Shown here: positions 35,033-43,214 of the stretch, one piece after another
Numbering within the stretch: the stretch's first letter is position 1
Layout: every line of letters begins with the position of its first letter
DNA from: Nitrospira sp. SB0677_bin_15
Lineage (GTDB): Bacteria > Nitrospirota > Nitrospiria > Nitrospirales > UBA8639
Assembly (NCBI GenBank): GCA_009842645.1
Contig: VYFB01000060.1
Location: 13,575-63,620, forward strand
Reading direction: 5' to 3'
DNA: 50,046 nucleotides
Notes under the pieces: model-generated
Seen by the model: the letters and a program-made list of their open reading frames with translations, nothing else
Databases searched by the model: none
Told to the model about the DNA's origin: nothing
Position numbers and translations under genes: made by a program

Positions 35033-35067
35033 CATGATAATCATTAATTTATATAATTATTATCATG
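35033..35067. promoter_or_regulatory. AT-rich palindrome overlapping the start of the AAA gene
   Basis: CATGATAAT (35033-35041) and ATTATCATG (35059-35067) are perfect inverted repeats, and the last three bases are the start codon. This could be an operator or a hairpin that hides the start. There is no Shine-Dalgarno sequence. Confidence 0.5.
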
Positions 35068-36246
35068 TCTATTCCTACCCCAAGCATTGCACGATATTTG
35101 GATGTCAAGAAACTTCTGCAGCAGAAGTCCTGTTTTCTGTTCAGTCCACGGCAGACGGGGAAATCCACGTTGATCCGCCAGCAGCTCTCCGATGTCCGTA
35201 CGTATAACCTGCTTGATCAGACGCTCTTCCTCCGTCTCTCCAGAAATCCGGCTTTGATCCGAGAAGCATTCACCCCGGATACGCGACTCATCGTAATCGA
35301 CGAAATTCAAAAGATGCCGGCGCTGTTGAACGAAGTCCAACTCATGATCGAAGAGTACGGCATTCGCTTCTTTCTGACCGGATCAAGCGCGCGCACGTTG
35401 CGCCGCAAGGGCGTCAATTTACTCGGCGGCCGGGCGCGCTCCCGCGTGCTGCATCCATTTGTACGTGCCGAACTCGGCGAGCACTTTCGTTTGGAAAGGG
35501 CACTGGAATTTGGCTTGTTGCCGTCGATTTATTTTTCCGACGCACCGGAAGAAGATCTGGCCGCCTACTCGGGAGATTATCTCAAGGAAGAAGTTGCAGC
35601 AGAAGCCCTAGTCCGTAATATCGGCGCATTCAGCCGGTTCCTTGAAGTGGTGGCGCTGTCACATGGGCAGATGATCAATTTTTCGCAGGTTGCGAGCGAT
35701 GCCCAAGTCCCGGTCTCCACAGTGCGAGAATATTACGGTATTCTTCGAGACACGTTCATTGCTCACGAAGTCCCCGCCTATACCGAAACCCGCAAACGCA
35801 AGGCGATCTCGACTTCCAAGTATTATTTGTTTGATGTCGGTTTGGCGCGGCACTTGCAAGGGCGTCGTGGTCTGGCCTTGGGCACAGTCGAGTACGGCGA
35901 GGCATTCGAGACTTTTGTGTTACAAGAGATCAAAGCATTCTGCGATTACCACCTGCTCGGCTCGCCAAGGTACTGGCGTTCCAAGTCCCAATTTGAAGTG
36001 GATTTTGTTCTCGGCACACTCGCCATCGAAGTAAAGGCCAAGAAAGCCATATCACGCCGGGACCTGAAAGGATTACTGGCACTTCGGGAAGAAGCCTTGA
36101 TGACACATTATGTCCTGGTGTCCATGGAACCAACGACTCGTCAAGTGGATGGCATGACCATTCTGCCCTGGCAGGAGTTCCTTGATCGACTGTGGGACGG
36201 CGAATGGATGCCCAACATGGAGCCTCCGTCGCTTTCTGCAAAGTAA
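35065..36246 (+). CDS. AAA_14/DUF4143 ATPase
   Basis: A 393-residue protein of the large AAA_14-DUF4143 group. The Walker A region is SPRQTGKSTLI near residue 27 (most relatives have GPRQ.GKT). Walker B is LIVIDEIQKMP near 85, and FFLTGSSA is the sensor region. The C-terminal DUF4143 domain ends with FEVDFVLG...AIEVKAKK, a PD-(D/E)XK-like D-E-K triad. The biochemical role of the family is unsettled; a nuclease- or transposition-related ATPase is suspected. It is a single gene in the accessory region. Confidence 0.85.
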   Translation: MSIPTPSIARYLDVKKLLQQKSCFLFSPRQTGKSTLIRQQLSDVRTYNLLDQTLFLRLSRNPALIREAFTPDTRLIVIDEIQKMPALLNEVQLMIEEYGIRFFLTGSSARTLRRKGVNLLGGRARSRVLHPFVRAELGEHFRLERALEFGLLPSIYFSDAPEEDLAAYSGDYLKEEVAAEALVRNIGAFSRFLEVVALSHGQMINFSQVASDAQVPVSTVREYYGILRDTFIAHEVPAYTETRKRKAISTSKYYLFDVGLARHLQGRRGLALGTVEYGEAFETFVLQEIKAFCDYHLLGSPRYWRSKSQFEVDFVLGTLAIEVKAKKAISRRDLKGLLALREEALMTHYVLVSMEPTTRQVDGMTILPWQEFLDRLWDGEWMPNMEPPSLSAK

Positions 36247-36290
36247 CGTCATTTTTGTAGTCGGGGATGACGGAGAAAAAAGATTCTGGC
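36246..36290. repeat. Partial family 3 repeat
   Basis: TAGTCGGGGATGACGGAG and flanking bases, between the AAA gene and vapC. Confidence 0.55.
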
Positions 36291-36308
36291 ATTTCTGGCG
36301 ACCTAACG

Positions 36309-36728
36309 TCACCGCGTCTTCCACGGATTGACCACCTGTACCTCTAAGACGTCGAAATCTCTGACGTTGCGGGTCGCTATGGCGAGGTCATGGGTTTTCG
36401 CGGTTCCCGCGATCAGCGCATCGCCCAAGTCCAGCGTGCGTCCGAACCGGTGTGCTTGCGCCCGAAACAGGGCTGCCCATTCCGCCCCTATTGTCTCCAA
36501 AGGCAGGATGCGGTCTTCGTATTCAGCAATAACCCCCCGCAGACTATCCTGCAGACCGGATCGTCGTTGTCCTTGCGCCATATGCTGCAAGCCATATTCC
36601 AACTCGTGTATGACAATTGACGACAGCCATAGGTCGTCGTGTTCGGCGAGAAACGTGACGACTCGTGTGTGCGGAGTGCTTCGTATGACCTCTGAGATGA
36701 TGTTCGTATCCAGAAGATAGCCGTTCAT
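36309..36728 (-). CDS. vapC: VapC-type PIN ribonuclease toxin
   Basis: A 139-residue PIN toxin. The acidic centre is visible as D7 in YLLDTNIISEV, Glu in SSIVIHELEYGL near 42, Asp in LDLGDALIAGTA near 100 and Asp in ATRNVRDFDVL. These toxins typically cut tRNA or rRNA; the target cannot be predicted here. The start overlaps the antitoxin stop by 4 bases. Confidence 0.92.
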   Translation of the reverse strand: MNGYLLDTNIISEVIRSTPHTRVVTFLAEHDDLWLSSIVIHELEYGLQHMAQGQRRSGLQDSLRGVIAEYEDRILPLETIGAEWAALFRAQAHRFGRTLDLGDALIAGTAKTHDLAIATRNVRDFDVLEVQVVNPWKTR

Positions 36729-37006
36729 GCTCTTTCTTCATCGATGAACGGGATTTTCCGATCAGAACGGCGGCTCGGGATTTCAAGCTCTATCCCACGC
36801 GGCATGTTCTCAACCAGCCACTGGCCCAACGGCTTGCGTGGCGGCGTTTTTGCGTCCCAGGTAGCGGCGGGTACAACGACGAATGACCGGCGGGTGCCGA
36901 TACGCTGGGGCCCTTCCTCTTCGGCAAGACGTAGAATTTCGGACAGTCGCGCCTTAGCTTCGGCCACGGTCCAAATCCGGTTGAGTTTGGCATGTTTGGT
37001 AGTCAT
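36725..37006 (-). CDS. Phd/YefM-type antitoxin
   Basis: A 93-residue antitoxin from the ATG at 37006 (MTTKHAKLNRIWTVAEAKARL), chosen because GGAGGG lies directly upstream. The longer ORF reaches into the promoter. TVAEAKARLSEILRLAEEEG and RRSFVVVPAATWDA are the Phd DNA-binding fold. The C-terminal half (NMPRGIELEIPSRRSDRK) would cover VapC. It probably represses its own promoter. Confidence 0.88.
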   Translation of the reverse strand: MTTKHAKLNRIWTVAEAKARLSEILRLAEEEGPQRIGTRRSFVVVPAATWDAKTPPRKPLGQWLVENMPRGIELEIPSRRSDRKIPFIDEERA

Positions 37007-37034
37007 AGGCCCTCCAATCAACATTTTATAGTCC

Positions 37035-37063
37035 AATATAGACCATGTTCGAGGTTGAATCAA
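37035..37063 (-). promoter_or_regulatory. Promoter of the Phd-VapC module
   Basis: TTGATT (37058-37063), 17 bases, TATATT (37035-37040) on the minus strand, about 28 bases before the antitoxin ATG. Confidence 0.62.
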
Positions 37064-37087
37064 GAAGTCTCAATCCGTCCAAGCAAG

Positions 37088-37175
37088 GTAGGTCGGGTTA
37101 GCCAAAGGCGTAACCCGACACCCGCACTGCGGGCGAAACTCCTTGTCGGATTACGCTCCGCTAATCCGACCTACC
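37088..37175. repeat. Double GTAGGTCGG dyad (family 2)
   Basis: GTAGGTCGGGTTAGCC/TAACCCGAC and GTCGGATTACG/TAATCCGACCTAC. The right end overlaps the last codons and stop of the next PIN gene. Confidence 0.88.
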
Positions 37176-37571
37176 CTGTCCGACAAGCTCAACGGTCGCC
37201 CGGTGACCGGATGTGGTGGCCAATCTGGTGTCACAGGTGATCAATCGGGCCGCAAGGGACTCCGTCAGAGCCAGATACGCGGCATCATAGGCGGTGACAT
37301 TATGACGTAGCGCCCAAATGCGTGGAAGAAAGAGGTCATGCGGGTAACGAAAAATCGGAAAATCGGCCAAGTCAGTCAGGGCTTGCTTCCCGCGTTGCGG
37401 TGTCAGTTCACCACTCAAGACGTACCGGCGCAGGACTTGCGCGATCTCCAGATCCAGTAAATGAGGCGCATGCAGAGACTCTCCGCCGTCAAACAGGCGC
37501 TGCTGAATATCCAACGCGGCAGTCGTTCCCAAAAGAACCTCAAGGACCGCCGAAGCATCCGTCACAATCAC
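37161..37571 (-). CDS. PIN-domain toxin (VapC/FitB-like)
   Basis: A 136-residue PIN ribonuclease: D5 in IVTDASAVLEVLL, Glu in HAPHLLDLEIAQVL near 40, Asp in NVTAYDAAYLAL near 95 and LITCDTRLA near 113. The final residues GRSD and the stop are encoded by a family 2 repeat, so a few native C-terminal residues may be lost. The start overlaps the antitoxin by 4 bases. Confidence 0.9.
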   Translation of the reverse strand: MIVTDASAVLEVLLGTTAALDIQQRLFDGGESLHAPHLLDLEIAQVLRRYVLSGELTPQRGKQALTDLADFPIFRYPHDLFLPRIWALRHNVTAYDAAYLALTESLAARLITCDTRLATTSGHRATVELVGQGRSD

Positions 37572-37798
37572 CGGCTATCGCGTTCTTCCCGGATCAATTG
37601 AGCCGGTGGGAGGGTTGGATGGACCCGTGTTCGAGTCTGGAGCCGCCGGCGTAACTCTTCGACTGTTGGATGCTCGGCAAGGCGTTGAATTTCCGCAATC
37701 AGGTAATCCGACAGAGACATACCGGCCATGGCAGCCCTGGACTTGAGGACCTTATGAAGGTCATCGGAGACGTTCCGCAACTGAATCATTTTTGGCAT
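37568..37798 (-). CDS. FitA-like ribbon-helix-helix antitoxin
   Basis: A 76-residue antitoxin. MIQLRNVSDDLHKVLKSRAA and GMSLSDYLIAEIQRLAE form the ribbon-helix-helix DNA-binding domain of FitA/VapB-type antitoxins. The Arg/Pro-rich C-terminal part (EELRRRLQTRTRVHPTLP) contacts the PIN partner. There is no ribosome site. The predicted transcription start falls on or within a base or two of the ATG at 37798, so the mRNA may be leaderless, or translation may start at the second ATG (37789). Confidence 0.85.
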   Translation of the reverse strand: MPKMIQLRNVSDDLHKVLKSRAAMAGMSLSDYLIAEIQRLAEHPTVEELRRRLQTRTRVHPTLPPAQLIREERDSR

Positions 37799-37804
37799 GC
37801 TATT

Positions 37805-37833
37805 AAGATATTTGCATGTTATTCACATGTCAA
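37805..37833 (-). promoter_or_regulatory. Promoter with embedded operator dyad (FitA-like module)
   Basis: TTGACA (37828-37833), 17 bases, TATCTT (37805-37810) on the minus strand. The spacer contains the perfect dyad CATGT-TATTC-ACATG (37815-37829), a natural site for repression by the antitoxin. Confidence 0.75.
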
Positions 37834-37905
37834 GTCGATCATTTTATTCTCAGAGCCAAGGACAATTTTCTCTCAGGAGGAAAGGGCGAAAGCAAAACCC
37901 AAAAG

Positions 37906-37941
37906 CCTGGATCCCCGATTACTAATGTCGAGGATGACGGA
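37906..37941. repeat. GATCCCCGA dyad (family 3)
   Basis: CCTGGATCCCCGATTACTAATGTCGAGGATGACGG, upstream of the YbdK-type gene. Confidence 0.75.
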
Positions 37942-37967
37942 AAAGACTGCTGGATTATTCGTGTCTT

Positions 37968-38009
37968 GTTCCTTAAACGGTGAGTGCGGTATGTTGCCGT
38001 GATGACCGA
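37968..38009 (+). repeat. Shared 5' leader block, copy 2 (upstream of YbdK-type gene)
   Basis: CTTGTTCCTTAAACGGTGAG and then TGCGGTATGTTGCCGTGATGACC, matching the block before the PIN gene at 33240-33283 and ending in the same ATGACC start. Confidence 0.75.
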
Positions 38010-39138
38010 CAACGACTTGAACGTCACACTCGGGGTTGAAGAGGAATTTTTCCTGGTCGATCCGGAGTCGCGGGACCTGATCGCTGATCCTGATCCGGCG
38101 ATCTTTGAAACCTGCGAGCGGGCCAGCGGACCGCATACCGTGGTGCGCGAATTCCTTCGATCTCAAATCGAAACCAACACCCGGGTTTGCGCGAACTTCG
38201 TCGAATTGCGTAACGCGCTGACCGAAACGCGCCGATTGGTTATTGATGCAGCGAGACATCACAAAGTCGCCGTGATTGCATCGTCCACGCATCCGTTTGC
38301 CGACTGGCGAATACAACTCCCGACGCCAAAGGAGCGATACCAACGACTTGCGATTACGCTTCAAGAGCGCCGGTCCCTTCTTGTGGGCGGCATGCACATT
38401 CACGTCGGATTCGGCAACCCGGAATCGCGCATTCGAGTCATGACCGCCCTCCGACGGTATCTCCCGTTGCTGAACGCCCTATCCGCGTCGTCACCGTTCA
38501 GCTCGGGCAGGGAGACCGGGTTCAAATCTTACCGGCTGAATCTTTTGAGTGTACTGCCACGGTTCGGCCTCCCTCCGGCGTTTTTCACGCGACGCGAGTA
38601 TGAGAACCTCTTGAGTACGTACCAGTCTCTCAAGTTCATCGACGACGGTAGCGAGTTGTGGTGGGATCTCCGGCCGTCGCCGAAATACCCCACGATCGAA
38701 TTACGTATCTGTGACATTTGCACTCGCCTGAATGACGCGCTCGCCGTGGCGGCGGTCTATGCCTCTCTCATCCGCAAGTTGCTGCGCCAGAATGCCGCCG
38801 GCGCGTTGCCACCGGAACCGGCATCCGAAATTATTGCCGAGAATCGGTGGCTGGCTGCACGCTATGGCGTACTGGCGTTTTTTGGCAATACCGCCTTGGG
38901 CGGGCGCATCGACATCAATGATTGCCTGACGGCGCTCGTCGAAGATCTTACAGAGGATGCCAGGGCGCTTGGCTGCGAGACGGAATTGCGTCATTCCCTG
39001 AGCATCATCAAAGAGGGCACGGGTGCGGATCTGCAGATCGACCACTTTCGGCTGCGCCGGCTCGAAGGCGACAGTGCGAACGAAGCCTTGCGTTCCATTG
39101 TCGACTTGGTCATTCGGGAAACGATGGAAGTAATGTAA
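38002..39138 (+). CDS. YbdK-type carboxylate-amine ligase (glutamate-cysteine ligase 2 family)
   Basis: A 378-residue GCS2-family enzyme from the ATG at 38002 (MTDNDLNVTLGVEEEFFLVD). The ATP/metal Glu cluster GVEEEFFLVD is at the N-terminus, GGMHIHVGFGNPE near residue 130 and ELRICDICTRLNDALAV near 234. YbdK proteins have weak glutamate-cysteine ligase activity in E. coli and their true substrates vary, so I give no specific product. The longer ORF would add MRYVAV from the repeated leader. It is a single gene at the right edge of the accessory region. Confidence 0.88.
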   Translation: MTDNDLNVTLGVEEEFFLVDPESRDLIADPDPAIFETCERASGPHTVVREFLRSQIETNTRVCANFVELRNALTETRRLVIDAARHHKVAVIASSTHPFADWRIQLPTPKERYQRLAITLQERRSLLVGGMHIHVGFGNPESRIRVMTALRRYLPLLNALSASSPFSSGRETGFKSYRLNLLSVLPRFGLPPAFFTRREYENLLSTYQSLKFIDDGSELWWDLRPSPKYPTIELRICDICTRLNDALAVAAVYASLIRKLLRQNAAGALPPEPASEIIAENRWLAARYGVLAFFGNTALGGRIDINDCLTALVEDLTEDARALGCETELRHSLSIIKEGTGADLQIDHFRLRRLEGDSANEALRSIVDLVIRETMEVM

Positions 39139-39159
39139 CGACGAGCCGTTTTTTTCGGC

Positions 39160-39200
39160 TCCCTCACCCCAGCCCTCTCCCGCGATGGGGAGAGGGAGAA
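39160..39200. repeat. REP-like hairpin (family 1)
   Basis: TCCCTCACCCCAGCCCTCTCCC is followed by GGGGAGAGGGAG. A GAGCCG/CGGCTC hairpin with a T-rich loop lies just before it at 39143-39161. Confidence 0.88.
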
Positions 39201-39212
39201 AAGAGGAAAGCT

Positions 39213-39242
39213 GTCAGGTTACGCTTCGCTAACCTGACCTAC
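39213..39242. repeat. Family 2-like dyad
   Basis: GTCAGGTTACGCTTCGCTAACCTGACCTAC, a variant of the GGTCGGATTA dyad with compensating changes in both arms. Confidence 0.8.
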
Positions 39243-39342
39243 TGAGTACTCAGGGAAAGGACTTGCTCTTGTGCCGGAAGCGTTCTATGGTAGGGAAAAT
39301 CTTTGCTGGTTCCGAAATATCAACGTTTAAAAGAGGACTCGA

Positions 39343-39732
39343 ATGATGAAGCGCTCAATATTGCCTCTGGTCATTGTTGCAAGCGGGATCCTGTTCATGA
39401 ACGGCACGGTGGCCTCTGCCGAACCCCGGACCGAATCGATCTGCAACCTGGGAATGGTGAAAGGAGAACAGGGCCGTACCTGTGAGGTGCCGGTCCCGGC
39501 GGGATGCAAGGTCGCAAATTTCCCGGGCTATGATGATCCGTGGGTCGATATCTCCAAGGGCGGCAAGACAAGCTGCGCCATCGATGAGAAACAAACCGAC
39601 TGGAAAACCAGGATCGTGGGCTCCTGTAGCGCCTGCGGCACGGATAATTGTTCGGCCCGGTTCAGCGTGATGTTCGCGTGCGGCGACAGTCAACCCATGA
39701 CCACTCAACCGAGAAAAGTCTACAAGGATTGA
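39343..39732 (+). CDS. Exported cysteine-rich protein of unknown function
   Basis: A 129-residue protein with a clear signal peptide (MMKRSILPLVIVASGILFMN, cleavage expected after ASA near residue 26). The mature part has eight cysteines in 103 residues (SICN, TCEV, GCKV, SCAI, SCSACG, NCSA, ACGD), so up to four disulfides in the periplasm are likely. No heme, metal or catalytic motif is obvious. A GAGG ribosome site precedes the ATG pair at 39343/39346. It is a single gene between repeat clusters; the family is not recognised. Confidence 0.75.
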   Translation: MMKRSILPLVIVASGILFMNGTVASAEPRTESICNLGMVKGEQGRTCEVPVPAGCKVANFPGYDDPWVDISKGGKTSCAIDEKQTDWKTRIVGSCSACGTDNCSARFSVMFACGDSQPMTTQPRKVYKD

Positions 39733-39755
39733 ACTGTGCAATCCGTGTTGCTTGT

Positions 39756-39796
39756 CCCCCTCACCCCAACCCTCTCCCACAATGGGGAGAGGGAGC
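39756..39796. repeat. REP-like hairpin (family 1) upstream of queG
   Basis: CCCCCTCACCCCAACCCTCTCCC is followed by GGGGAGAGGGAG. Its last arm sits at the proper distance to act as the ribosome site of queG. Confidence 0.88.
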
Positions 39797-39802
39797 AACT
39801 TC

Positions 39803-40786
39803 GTGTCATCGACAACTCGACTTCTTAAACAGGCTGCCCTTGAGCAGGGGTTTCATGCGGTGGGCATTGCCCGCGTCCCGTCGTCAAGCACTGACCGGGA
39901 TTGCTCTCCGTCCAGTCATTCCCCTACCAACCCATTCGACCGCCTGCAGTATTGGCTGACCCAGGGCTACCACGGCACCATGGCGTGGATGGGGCGGAAT
40001 CCCGAACGCCGCGCCGACCCCGCGCAGGTGTTGCCCCACTGCCGTTCGATTATTGCTCTTGGTCTCAATTACTGGACTGACGCGATCCCGGATGAGCGCC
40101 GGGGCAACGGCCGGATTGCGCGGTATGCCTGGGGTGAGGATTACCACCGCGTATTCAAGAAAAAGCTCAAACAGCTTGAACGGGTGCTCAGGTCTCTCGA
40201 ACCGGATTGCGTCACCCGCAGCTACGCGGATACAGGTCCGGTGATGGAAAAATTCTGGGCGCAACAAGCCGGCTTGGGGTGGATCGGCAAACATTCCAAT
40301 CTCGTCTCCCCGGCTTTTGGTTCGTGGTTGCTGCTCGGAGAAATTTTGACCACCGTGGAGCTGGAACCTGATGAACCCGGCACCGACCTCTGCGGGACCT
40401 GTACCCTGTGCGTGCAAGCTTGTCCGACCGGAGCGATTGCCGAATCCTACGTCGTCGATGCCACAAAATGTATTTCTTATCTCACCATCGAATACCGCGG
40501 AGACGGGGCCTCACTGGACAAGAACCTGCAAACCCGCATGGGAAACCGCATCTTCGGTTGTGACGATTGTCTGGACGCATGCCCGTATAACGCATTCGCT
40601 CCGGCAACAAACGAACCAAGCATGCAACCCACGGCCCTGACACAAGGACCAAACCTGTCACGGCTCTCGGCATTGAGCGAAGAAGATTTTTCCCGGACCT
40701 TTGCCCATTCCCCCATCCGGCGCGCAAAATTTTCAGGATTTCAACGCAACGTGGCCATCGCCGTGGCGAATGAACCCCGGCCTTAG
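39803..40786 (+). CDS. queG: Epoxyqueuosine reductase
   Basis: A cobalamin- and iron-sulfur-dependent enzyme for the last step of queuosine synthesis in tRNA. I start at the GTG at 39803 (327 residues), because the ORF start at 39752 lies in a REP-like repeat and would add SPSPQPSPTMGRG. RYAWGEDYHRVFKKKL near residue 115 and GWIGKHSNLV near 160 are QueG blocks. Two 4Fe-4S motifs follow, CGTCTLCVQACPTGAI and CDDCLDACPYN. The gene converges on mutS2 with an 8-base gap. Confidence 0.94.
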   Translation: MSSTTRLLKQAALEQGFHAVGIARVPSSSTDRDCSPSSHSPTNPFDRLQYWLTQGYHGTMAWMGRNPERRADPAQVLPHCRSIIALGLNYWTDAIPDERRGNGRIARYAWGEDYHRVFKKKLKQLERVLRSLEPDCVTRSYADTGPVMEKFWAQQAGLGWIGKHSNLVSPAFGSWLLLGEILTTVELEPDEPGTDLCGTCTLCVQACPTGAIAESYVVDATKCISYLTIEYRGDGASLDKNLQTRMGNRIFGCDDCLDACPYNAFAPATNEPSMQPTALTQGPNLSRLSALSEEDFSRTFAHSPIRRAKFSGFQRNVAIAVANEPRP

Positions 40787-40793
40787 AGGTTCC

Positions 40794-43214
40794 CTACGTC
40801 AATTCCGCTATTGTGACGCCATCCCCTCCTTCTTCCTGACTCCCGGGTCGATACACTGACACGTATGCCGACTGTGCGAGAAATTCTCGAATCGCGGTCT
40901 TGAGTTTCCCTGTTCCGTGCCCATGAATGATCCGGACGGACCTGGCGTTCCGCAACAAAGCCTGATCCAATCGGGTCGTCAATTGCTCAAGGGCTTCTTC
41001 CGCGGTCTGTCCTCGCAAATCAATGCCAGCGAAATCCGATACCGTTGAGCCCAACCCTGCGCTCTCGCCTGATCGTGACGACGATTTCGTCAAACGCGGT
41101 GCAGGACTTTTTTCTTGCAAGACAACGTCCGGCACGTTCCCCGCTTTACCAACGCCCACAAGCCGCTCCACGTGGACGGAGAGTTCGGATGACCCAACCT
41201 GCACACGAACGGATTTCTTGCCCTCGGGCTTTTCCAGCAACCGGCCCAGCGTGTCCAAGCCGGCGATTTCCACCACGTCGCCTTCCTCAAGAGATGCAAC
41301 CGGAATGGATTCCGATGTCGTGTGTCGATTGATCGTCGCTTCCGCTTGGTGTAACAAGCCTTGTGCCTCTTGCGCATGAGTCCACGTCCGTTGCCGTTGC
41401 AATGACTCGGTGATCCGTCGAACCTCGGCGCGGGCCGTTGCCAACTCTTCCCGAAACTTCTTTTTCATCTTCTTGATTTCGTCGCGTTCAATGGAACGCA
41501 ATCGTTCCGCAATGGTATGGGCTTCGGCTGCCTCACGAACGGCTGTTTCTCGCTGAGTCCTGGCTTCGTCAAGTTCTTCCTTCAATTCCTGATGGGTGCG
41601 TTGCAGCTCCGTGAACACGTGATCGAGTTGCCGGTCTTCACGATCAACCAGATCCAAAGCCTGAGTGAGAATCGACGAATCCATACCCAAACGCCCGGCA
41701 ATATCCAACGCGGAGGACCCGCCGGGGATGCCGGGGATAAAGCGGTAGGTTGGAGCCAGTGTATTGACGTCAAATTCGAGGCTCGCGTTCAAAAACCCGG
41801 GCGTCGAAAGGGCCAACGTCTTCAGCGCATTGTAGTGCGTCGTCACGACGACCTTGAGACTGAGTTCGGCAAAACGGCGAAGCAGCGCCTCAGCCAGGGC
41901 CGCACCTTCGGCGGGATCGGTTGAACTGATGACTTCGTCCAGGAGCACCAGCGTTCGCGGGGACTCCCCGCCGGTGCGGTGCTCGATGCTCTTGAGCAAG
42001 CCGATCAATTTTCTGATGTGCGCGGAAAAACTGGACAGGTCCTTGGTCAGGTCCTGCGCATCGCCGATGTCCGCGAAGGTTTCCTCGAAGAACGCCATCT
42101 CCGATCCGTCCCCGCACGGCACGTGAAGCCCGCCACGCACCATCAGACTGTAAAGGCCCAGCAGCTTCAGCAGCACGGTTTTTCCGCCGGTATTGGGACC
42201 GGAAATGACCAACACGGCCGAATCCCGCTCGAACATGACGTTGTTGGCCACGACCTGTTCTTTCGTCAACAGCAACAAGGGATGCCGGGCTTTCCATAAA
42301 CGAACGTGTCCGTCCGTATTGAGACGGACCGGCGTACCGTTCATGCGGGTGCTCAAGCGCGCCTTGGCTCCGATACAATCCAGGGTGGTCAGGACCTGCG
42401 ACAAATGCAGCAAATCATCCAGGTGCCGCATAACCCGGCTCGTGAGTTCCTGCAAGATACGGGTGATTTCCCGGGCGACTTGAAGTTCGGCCACTTTGAT
42501 CTGATTGTTCAGGTCGATGAGTTCACGAGGCTCCATGAACACCGTGGCGCCACTGGCCGACATGTCATGCACGATCCCGGGAAGATCATGCTGGCGCTCG
42601 GCTTTGACCGGCAGGACGTACCGGTTCTCCCGTTGCGCATAGTATGGTTCCTGCAGCAACTCCCGGTAGCGTGAAGACGCCACCATGTTCTCCATGCGCT
42701 GGCGTATACGGTGCTTCAATCCCTGCGAAAGACGGAGTGCTTCATGCAATGCCGGTGAAGCGTGATCGAGTATTTCCCCTTCCGCGCTCACGCATGTATC
42801 GATCTCCTCTCGCAGTTCGGACGGGTCCGGCAGGGATACGTAATAGGCAAACAGGACCGGCGCGGTCTCCTGATTCACCACGAGACAACGCCTGATCGCC
42901 CCTGCCAAGTGGATCAGGACGGAGAGTGCTCGCAGTGTTTTCAGGTCAAGTATTCCGCCTTTTCCCGCTTTACGCAGGGCCTGCGACGAGTCTTCGAATT
43001 GAACGGCAGGAAACGGTACGGGAGCATGGGACAGCTCGAACATTTCCGTCGTCTCCTGCATGCGACGTTGCGCAAGTGCGAGCGAGTCCTCCAACGGTAA
43101 CCGCCGGCACAACTCGGCTCCGGACGCCGAATGCGCCTGTGCGGCCAACGCCTCCAGGACTTGCGGCCATTCAAGGGCTTGATGCGTTTCTGAAATAGTG
43201 GAGAGATCAGACAC
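40794..43214 (-). CDS. mutS2: MutS2 family protein (ATPase with Smr nuclease domain)
   Basis: An 806-residue MutS2. It has the core and clamp helices, a MutS-type ATPase with Walker A GPNTGGKT at 339-346 and LLDEVISSTDPAEGAAL as Walker B plus the D-loop, a long coiled-coil (about 515-620) and a C-terminal Smr domain (IDLRGQTAEEALEQL, IIHGHGTGKLKTAI). MutS2 suppresses recombination and, in some species, rescues collided ribosomes; it is not a mismatch repair protein. The length is typical and all domains are intact. Confidence 0.95.
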   Translation of the reverse strand: MSDLSTISETHQALEWPQVLEALAAQAHSASGAELCRRLPLEDSLALAQRRMQETTEMFELSHAPVPFPAVQFEDSSQALRKAGKGGILDLKTLRALSVLIHLAGAIRRCLVVNQETAPVLFAYYVSLPDPSELREEIDTCVSAEGEILDHASPALHEALRLSQGLKHRIRQRMENMVASSRYRELLQEPYYAQRENRYVLPVKAERQHDLPGIVHDMSASGATVFMEPRELIDLNNQIKVAELQVAREITRILQELTSRVMRHLDDLLHLSQVLTTLDCIGAKARLSTRMNGTPVRLNTDGHVRLWKARHPLLLLTKEQVVANNVMFERDSAVLVISGPNTGGKTVLLKLLGLYSLMVRGGLHVPCGDGSEMAFFEETFADIGDAQDLTKDLSSFSAHIRKLIGLLKSIEHRTGGESPRTLVLLDEVISSTDPAEGAALAEALLRRFAELSLKVVVTTHYNALKTLALSTPGFLNASLEFDVNTLAPTYRFIPGIPGGSSALDIAGRLGMDSSILTQALDLVDREDRQLDHVFTELQRTHQELKEELDEARTQRETAVREAAEAHTIAERLRSIERDEIKKMKKKFREELATARAEVRRITESLQRQRTWTHAQEAQGLLHQAEATINRHTTSESIPVASLEEGDVVEIAGLDTLGRLLEKPEGKKSVRVQVGSSELSVHVERLVGVGKAGNVPDVVLQEKSPAPRLTKSSSRSGESAGLGSTVSDFAGIDLRGQTAEEALEQLTTRLDQALLRNARSVRIIHGHGTGKLKTAIREFLAQSAYVSVYRPGSQEEGGDGVTIAELT

